Shown here piece by piece: positions 5,369 through 10,038 of a DNA stretch of 10,038 bases. The first letter of the stretch is position 1. Each line of letters begins with the position of its first letter. A model generated the notes under the pieces. The model saw only the letters and a list, made by a program, of their open reading frames with translations, searched no databases and was not told where the DNA came from. Source of the DNA: DATFEN01 sp035691285 (GTDB lineage: Bacteria > Acidobacteriota > Vicinamibacteria > Fen-336); assembly GCA_035691285.1 (NCBI GenBank), contig DASSJI010000147.1, positions 1-10,038 of the forward strand, in the 5' to 3' direction. Position numbers and translations under genes: made by a program.

Positions 5369-8300
5369 ATGCCCCGACTCGCCGCCGCCCTGCTGCTTCT
5401 CGCCTCGGCCCTGGGGTCGGTCGGCGCCGCGGATCGCGAGGCGGCCGATGCGGCGTTCGGGCGCAAGGACTTCCGCAAGGCGCTGGAGCTGTATCGGGCG
5501 GAGCTGAAGGCCGCCGCGTCGCCGCACGGGGAGCGCCGGGTCGTGAGCTGCCTCGCCGCCCTGGGCGAATGGGACGAGGCGCTGCGGGAGGGCGAGTCGC
5601 TCGTCGCCCGAGCCGGGGAGAGCCTCGACGGCGCGCGGGCGCGCCGGCTCGTCGCCGGCGTCTACCTCGACGCGCCGCACTGGGGCTTCAAGGTCGGCGG
5701 CGTCCTGCGCCGCGGCTCGGAGCACCGCGAGGGCGAGCAGGTCTGGACCGAGCAGGACGACCGCGAGGCGGCGCGCCGCCATCTCGAGTCGGCGCTCGAG
5801 CTGTTGTACGCGATGGCCGAGGGGAAGCTCGAGGCGCCCGCCGCGGAGTGGAAGGCCGAGCGGATCGCCGCCGATCTCGACCTGGCCGACCTGCTCTCGA
5901 CCGCCTATGGCTTCGGCCCGATGCCCGACGTCCGGTCGACCCGCGCCCTCGGACGCGTGCCGGGCTACTTCGCGCCTCGCAAGGAATGGGCCTCCTTCCT
6001 GCGCGCCGACGACCTCTTCGCCGACGCGCTGGAGCTGGCGGTCGCGACCAGGGACTCGCGCTCGGGCGCCCGGGCGCTCTATGCGCGGGCCCTGATGAGG
6101 CACCGCGCCCGTGTCGGCCTCGAGGCGCTGAAGACGGCCGACCGTCCGCTCACGGCCGACGAGCAGGAGGCGCTGCGGCGCCGGGGCGATCCCGCGTCGG
6201 AGCTGGCCTCGGTGGGCGAGCGCTTTCCGGGCGACGCGCTCGCCGACGAGGCGCTCTTCGCCTCGGCGAAGGTCCTCGAAGAGCGCGGCGAGCCGCGCGC
6301 GGCGGAGGCCGTCTACGAAAGCCTGCCGACCCGGTATCCGAAGAGCCCGTGGGTGTCCGATGCGAAGGCGTCGCTCCAGGACCTGCGGCGCAAGGACATC
6401 GCCATCAACATCGCCGGCCCCGTCCTGCCGGACAGCGCCGTGGATCTCTCGGTGAGCGTGCGCAACGTCGCGCGGCTCGCTCTCACGGCGCACCGGCTGG
6501 ATGCGCGCGCGATGCTCCTCGAGTCGAGCCGCCTGATGAACAGGCAGCAGCTCGACCAGACCCAGGCTCCCGCGGCGATCGGCCTGGGCCAGGCCGACGC
6601 CGCCTGGGAGGTCGCGACCGAGGACGACGGCTCGCATCAGCCGCGCGCGGTCACGACGCGCATCCCGCCCCTGCGGCGCGGGCTGTACCGGCTCGAGGCC
6701 CGGGGCGACGGGGTGAGCTGCGCCACGCTGCTCCTGGTGACGGACCTGGCCCTGGTCCTCAAGACCGGCGCCGACCGGGCGATCGTCTACGTCGCCGACG
6801 CCGTGAGCGGCGCGCCCGCGGGCGGAGCCGAGATCGTGGTCCGGGACTACGCCCCCTGGCAGAACGCCGCGCCGGTCGCCGTCCACCGCGGCGCGACGGG
6901 CGAGGACGGCGCGTTCGTCACCGAGATCACGAAGGGCACGGACGGCCGGATGGTGGACGCCGTGGCCATCTCGGGCGAACGCATCGCGGCGTCGCCCGAG
7001 ACCTGGCGCGGCTACTGGGGCCGCGGGCTGGCCACGCGCGTGCACGTGACTACGGACCGTCCGGTGTACCGGCCGGGCCAGACGGTGCACTTCCGCGCGG
7101 TCGCAGTGCGCACCAGCGAGTCCGGCGAGGCGCCGGCCGCTTCGGCCCGGGCCACCGTGATCGTGCGCGACCCCAAGGGCAAGGAGGTGTACCGCCGCGA
7201 CCACACCACCGACCGCTTCGGCGTCGTGTCGGGCAGCCTCGCGCTGGGCGAAGAGCCGCCCCTCGGCGAGTACCCCTTCGAGATCCAGGTCAAGGGCGAA
7301 GGCCGCGTGCAGGCGGCGGGCGACCGCTTCCGCGTCGAGGAGTACCGAAAGCCGGACTTCGAGGTGACCGTGGACCCGGGCGCCGCGCTGCGCGCCGGCG
7401 AGACCGGCCGCGCGGCGATCGTGGCGCGCTACTACTTCGGCTCGCCCGTGGCCGATGCCAGCGTCGCGTGGCGCGTCTTCCGCGTGCCCGTCGTCCGCCG
7501 GCCTCCCTTCCGCGATCCGCACGAATGGCTCTACGGCGCCGGCTACTGGTTCCCTGTGCCCTGGCCCACGCCGTCGCGGGAGCTGGTCGCCGAAGGCGAG
7601 GCGCGCACCGACGCCGGGGGGCGCGCGCAGGTCACGTGGCCGACGCAGGAGGGCCAGGACGGGCGCTACGAGGTCGAGGCCCAGGTCGTCGACCTGTCGC
7701 GGCGCGAGGTGCGCGGCGCGGGCTCCGTCCGCGCGACGCGCGCGTCCTTCGACCTCTTCCTGCGCGGCGACCGGGGCTTCTACCGGCCCGGCGAGCGGGC
7801 GAGCTTCGAGATCGCCGCCCTCGACGCGAACGGCAAGCCCGTCGAGACGGAAGCCACGCTCGTCGTCTTCCGGCAGGCCTGGTCCTCGCTGCGCGAGACG
7901 GTGAAGGAGGACGCCGTCTTCGAGCAGGCGGTGCGGCTCTCGAAGGAGGGTCGCGGCGAGGTGCGTTTCACGGCGGCCGAGGCCGGCGAGTACCGCGCGG
8001 TGGTGACGGCCTTCGACGACCGCCGCGAGAAGGTCACCGCCGACGCGACGCTGCGCGTGGCGAGCGACGACACGCGGGCCGACCTCTTCCGGCTCTCGGA
8101 CGTCGAGCTGACCCTGGAGCGGGCCACGTATCGCCAGGGCGAGACGGCCCGCGTGCTCGTGGCCTCGTCGCGCCCCGGCGCGGTTCTCCTCACGGAGGAG
8201 GCCGGCGGCGAGATCCTTCGGCACCGGACGGTGCTGCTGGGTGGCCGCGGGCGCGTGGTCGAGCTTCCTCTCACGCGGGCCCACACGCCGAACGTGTTCC

Positions 8301-10038
8301 TGCGCGCGACGCAGGTCGCCGACGGCCGCGTCTTCACCGTGCAGCGCGAGCTATTCGTGCCGCCCGCCGAACGCTTCCTGAGCGTGACGGTGACGGCGGC
8401 TGCGACGGTGAAGCCGGGGGAGAAGGGCGGCCTCGAGATCGAGGTGAAGGACGCCAACGGGAAGCCGGTCGCCGGCTCGTTCTCCCTCGCGGTCTCCGAC
8501 CGCTCGGTGGAGGCGATCCAGGCCGCCTACGCCCCGGACATCCGCACCTACCTCTACGGCGCTCGGCGCGGCCTGCAGGTGACCGAGGTGTCGTCCTTCG
8601 CGTTCCGCCTCCCGCCCTCCGTCGTCCGCGACGCCAAGGACGTGGCCTACCGGCGCCACGGGTATCCCCCGGGCTGGTGGGGCGGTCTTCGAGGGTCGCG
8701 CCGCGACTGGGCCGGGGACGAGCTTCAGGACTTTCGAGAGGAAGCGGCGGTGGCCGCCGAAGCTCCAGCCGCACAGGGCATCGAAGGCGGCGTGGCTGGA
8801 GGCGTCGTGGGCGGCCTGCCCGCGGCCGCGCCCGCCAGGTTGAGGTCGGCCGACGCACTCGAAGGCAAGCTCGCGAAGGAGGAAGAGGCGCTGGTCGAGC
8901 CGCGCACGCGGTCGGCGTTCGCGGACACGGCGTACTGGAACGCGGCGGTCGAGACCGGCGCCGACGGCCGGGCGGTGGTCACGGTCGAGTACCCGGACTC
9001 CCTGACGGAATGGAAGGTCCTGGCGCGCGGGCTCGACGCGTCGGCGCGCGTCGGCGAGGCCACGTCGGCGGTGGTGGCGCGCAAGGACCTGATGGTCCGC
9101 CTCCAGTCGCCGCGCTTCTTCGTGGAGCGCGACCGCGCGCTGCTCTCGGCGCTCGTGCAGAACGACCTGCCGCAGGCCGTGGACGCGACGGTGCGCCTGA
9201 GCGTGTCCGAGGTGCTGCGCCTGGGCGCTGCGGGCGAGCGGCGCGTCCGGATCGAGCCGCGCACCCAGGCGCGGGTCGAGTGGCCCGTGGAGGTGCTCGC
9301 GAGCGGCGAGGCCAGGATCAAGGTCGCGGCCTTGACGGCCGTCGAGTCGGACGCGGCCGAGCTGAGGTTCGATGCGCTCGTCCACGGCGCCGACAAGCTC
9401 GAGACCCAGGCCGGCCGGCTCACGGCCGGAGACAGCCGTGAGCTGCTGTTCGACGTTCCGGCCGACCGGGCGCGGGGATCGGCGCGGTTGACGCTGACCG
9501 TGGCGCCCAGCCTGGTCGCATCGCTCCTCGATGCCGTGCCCTATCTGCTCGACTACCCGTACGGCTGCGTGGAGCAGACCATGAGCCGCTTCCTGCCGGC
9601 CGTGGTGCTGTCGAAGGCGCTGGCCGATTCGGGTGCGAGCCTCGAGGAGATCGCGCGCCGGCGCTCCGCGCTGCGCGTGGGGGATCGCGGGAAGCGGCGC
9701 GATCCGGTCTTCGACACCCGCGAGCTGCGGGCGATGGTCCAGGCCGGGCTGACCCGGATCTACGGCTTCCAGAACGAGCGCGGCGGCTTCGGCTGGTGGA
9801 AGGGCGACGCCGGCGACGTGCGCATGACCGCGTACGTCCTGTACGGGCTGGTCACCGCTCGCGAGGCCGGCCACAAGGTCGACGGGAGCGCGATCGAGCG
9901 CGCCGCGTCCTTCCTCGAAGCCGCGGCGAAGGACGAGACGTCGCTCCACGCCCGCGCCTACGCGGCCTTCGCCCTCGCGACCGCGGGACGCGCGCCGCAG
10001 GGCCTCGACCGCCTCCTGGCCCGCCGCGCCGACCTGAG
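5369..10038 (+). CDS. Secreted thioester-type alpha-2-macroglobulin, 3' end outside window
   Basis: This open frame runs from ATG 5369 to the window edge (1556 codons, no stop). It encodes a bacterial alpha-2-macroglobulin, a protease trap that acts in the periplasm or on the surface. A Sec signal (1-20, cut near VGA/AD) has no lipobox Cys, unlike lipoprotein homologues. Residues 21-341 are an Ala/Leu/Glu-rich helical, TPR-like region, an extension upstream of the macroglobulin core. MG1 begins near 343 (DIAINIAGPVLP). MG2 contains TDRPVYRPGQTVHF (562 on). Further MG-type edges are FYRPGE (804-809) and YRQGE (921-925). A Gly/Ala/Glu/Arg-rich stretch (1123-1181) resembles the bait region. The A2M domain starts at FADTAYWNA (1184-1192), with PDSLTEWKVLARG next. 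The thioester motif GCVEQ is intact (1399-1403). The alpha-toroid thioester domain follows, with QNERGGFGWWKGD (1468 on). The remaining thioester domain and C-terminal MG domain should lie past 10038. It is divergent from marR. The family call is firm. Confidence 0.95.
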   Translation, partial: MPRLAAALLLLASALGSVGAADREAADAAFGRKDFRKALELYRAELKAAASPHGERRVVSCLAALGEWDEALREGESLVARAGESLDGARARRLVAGVYLDAPHWGFKVGGVLRRGSEHREGEQVWTEQDDREAARRHLESALELLYAMAEGKLEAPAAEWKAERIAADLDLADLLSTAYGFGPMPDVRSTRALGRVPGYFAPRKEWASFLRADDLFADALELAVATRDSRSGARALYARALMRHRARVGLEALKTADRPLTADEQEALRRRGDPASELASVGERFPGDALADEALFASAKVLEERGEPRAAEAVYESLPTRYPKSPWVSDAKASLQDLRRKDIAINIAGPVLPDSAVDLSVSVRNVARLALTAHRLDARAMLLESSRLMNRQQLDQTQAPAAIGLGQADAAWEVATEDDGSHQPRAVTTRIPPLRRGLYRLEARGDGVSCATLLLVTDLALVLKTGADRAIVYVADAVSGAPAGGAEIVVRDYAPWQNAAPVAVHRGATGEDGAFVTEITKGTDGRMVDAVAISGERIAASPETWRGYWGRGLATRVHVTTDRPVYRPGQTVHFRAVAVRTSESGEAPAASARATVIVRDPKGKEVYRRDHTTDRFGVVSGSLALGEEPPLGEYPFEIQVKGEGRVQAAGDRFRVEEYRKPDFEVTVDPGAALRAGETGRAAIVARYYFGSPVADASVAWRVFRVPVVRRPPFRDPHEWLYGAGYWFPVPWPTPSRELVAEGEARTDAGGRAQVTWPTQEGQDGRYEVEAQVVDLSRREVRGAGSVRATRASFDLFLRGDRGFYRPGERASFEIAALDANGKPVETEATLVVFRQAWSSLRETVKEDAVFEQAVRLSKEGRGEVRFTAAEAGEYRAVVTAFDDRREKVTADATLRVASDDTRADLFRLSDVELTLERATYRQGETARVLVASSRPGAVLLTEEAGGEILRHRTVLLGGRGRVVELPLTRAHTPNVFLRATQVADGRVFTVQRELFVPPAERFLSVTVTAAATVKPGEKGGLEIEVKDANGKPVAGSFSLAVSDRSVEAIQAAYAPDIRTYLYGARRGLQVTEVSSFAFRLPPSVVRDAKDVAYRRHGYPPGWWGGLRGSRRDWAGDELQDFREEAAVAAEAPAAQGIEGGVAGGVVGGLPAAAPARLRSADALEGKLAKEEEALVEPRTRSAFADTAYWNAAVETGADGRAVVTVEYPDSLTEWKVLARGLDASARVGEATSAVVARKDLMVRLQSPRFFVERDRALLSALVQNDLPQAVDATVRLSVSEVLRLGAAGERRVRIEPRTQARVEWPVEVLASGEARIKVAALTAVESDAAELRFDALVHGADKLETQAGRLTAGDSRELLFDVPADRARGSARLTLTVAPSLVASLLDAVPYLLDYPYGCVEQTMSRFLPAVVLSKALADSGASLEEIARRRSALRVGDRGKRRDPVFDTRELRAMVQAGLTRIYGFQNERGGFGWWKGDAGDVRMTAYVLYGLVTAREAGHKVDGSAIERAASFLEAAAKDETSLHARAYAAFALATAGRAPQGLDRLLARRADL
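8735..8911 (+). other. Bait-region-like low-complexity segment of the macroglobulin gene
   Basis: These bases encode about residues 1123-1181: a stretch rich in Ala, Gly and Val (GIEGGVAGGVVGGLP in its middle) and then in Arg, Lys and Glu (ARLRSADALEGKLAKEEE). It sits between the predicted bait-region domain and the A2M domain, the position where proteases cut family members to trigger the trap. Alternating small residues and charged sites suits an exposed, easily cleaved linker. The function is inferred from position and composition. Which proteases cut it cannot be told. Confidence 0.5.

Noticed and set aside
5261..8284. 1007-codon open frame on the minus strand antisense to the macroglobulin gene
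   Set aside because: Long stop-free antisense frames are expected opposite high-GC3 genes. The product shows no motif, and the frame would run through the marR operator region.
5569..9441. 1290-codon open frame on the plus strand
   Set aside because: It overlaps the macroglobulin frame one base out of phase. Its product is Arg/Gly/Ala-rich low-complexity with no recognisable domain. The true frame, starting at 5369, has a signal peptide, MG motifs and GCVEQ.

Overview
The window is a compact, very GC-rich (about 70% or more by eye) stretch from a diderm bacterium. Several things point to a double-membrane cell: a lipid A gene (lpxA), a periplasmic YceI protein, two exported M16 peptidases and a very large secreted alpha-2-macroglobulin. 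The gene content and style (high GC3, no-leader starts, a long alpha-2-macroglobulin with an N-terminal helical extension) would suit Acidobacteriota, Myxococcota, Methylomirabilota/Rokubacteria or a similar lineage. I cannot settle the phylum from the sequence alone.

Layout from left to right. (1) lpxA on the minus strand (42-842) catalyses the first step of lipid A synthesis. (2) A divergent small VOC/glyoxalase-fold protein (903-1298, plus) is separated from it by 60 bp. (3) Two M16 peptidases lie on the minus strand. The upstream one (2725-4065) keeps the zinc motif HLFEH and the downstream one (1295-2728) has lost it. They overlap by ATGA, which suggests a catalytic/non-catalytic heterodimer. 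(4) A minus-strand MarR-YceI operon (4717-5229 and 4115-4717) overlaps by TGATG. It has a perfect 7+7 bp palindromic operator over the promoter -35. (5) A divergent plus-strand gene (5369 to past the window end) encodes a thioester-type alpha-2-macroglobulin. At least 1556 residues are visible and the stop lies beyond position 10038. This is the largest gene in the window; two long ORFs in other frames inside it (about 1290 aa on plus, about 1007 aa on minus) are GC-driven shadows.

How the genes fit together. Nearly everything here acts at the cell envelope: lipid A acylation, a periplasmic isoprenoid/lipid-binding protein under a MarR repressor, a pair of exported zinc peptidases, and a trap-type protease inhibitor. 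A functional link between the peptidases, YceI and the macroglobulin is only inferred from proximity.

The most noteworthy regulatory signal is the apparent leaderless architecture. The MarR gene has a -35/17 bp/-10 promoter whose predicted transcription start falls on its GTG start codon. lpxA and the first M16 gene share an exact 11-base element, GGGCTAAGATC, 7-8 bases before their start codons. None of these three has a Shine-Dalgarno sequence, whereas yceI and the macroglobulin gene have good ones. No RNA genes, CRISPR arrays, insertion sequences or gene-free stretches over 300 bases were seen.
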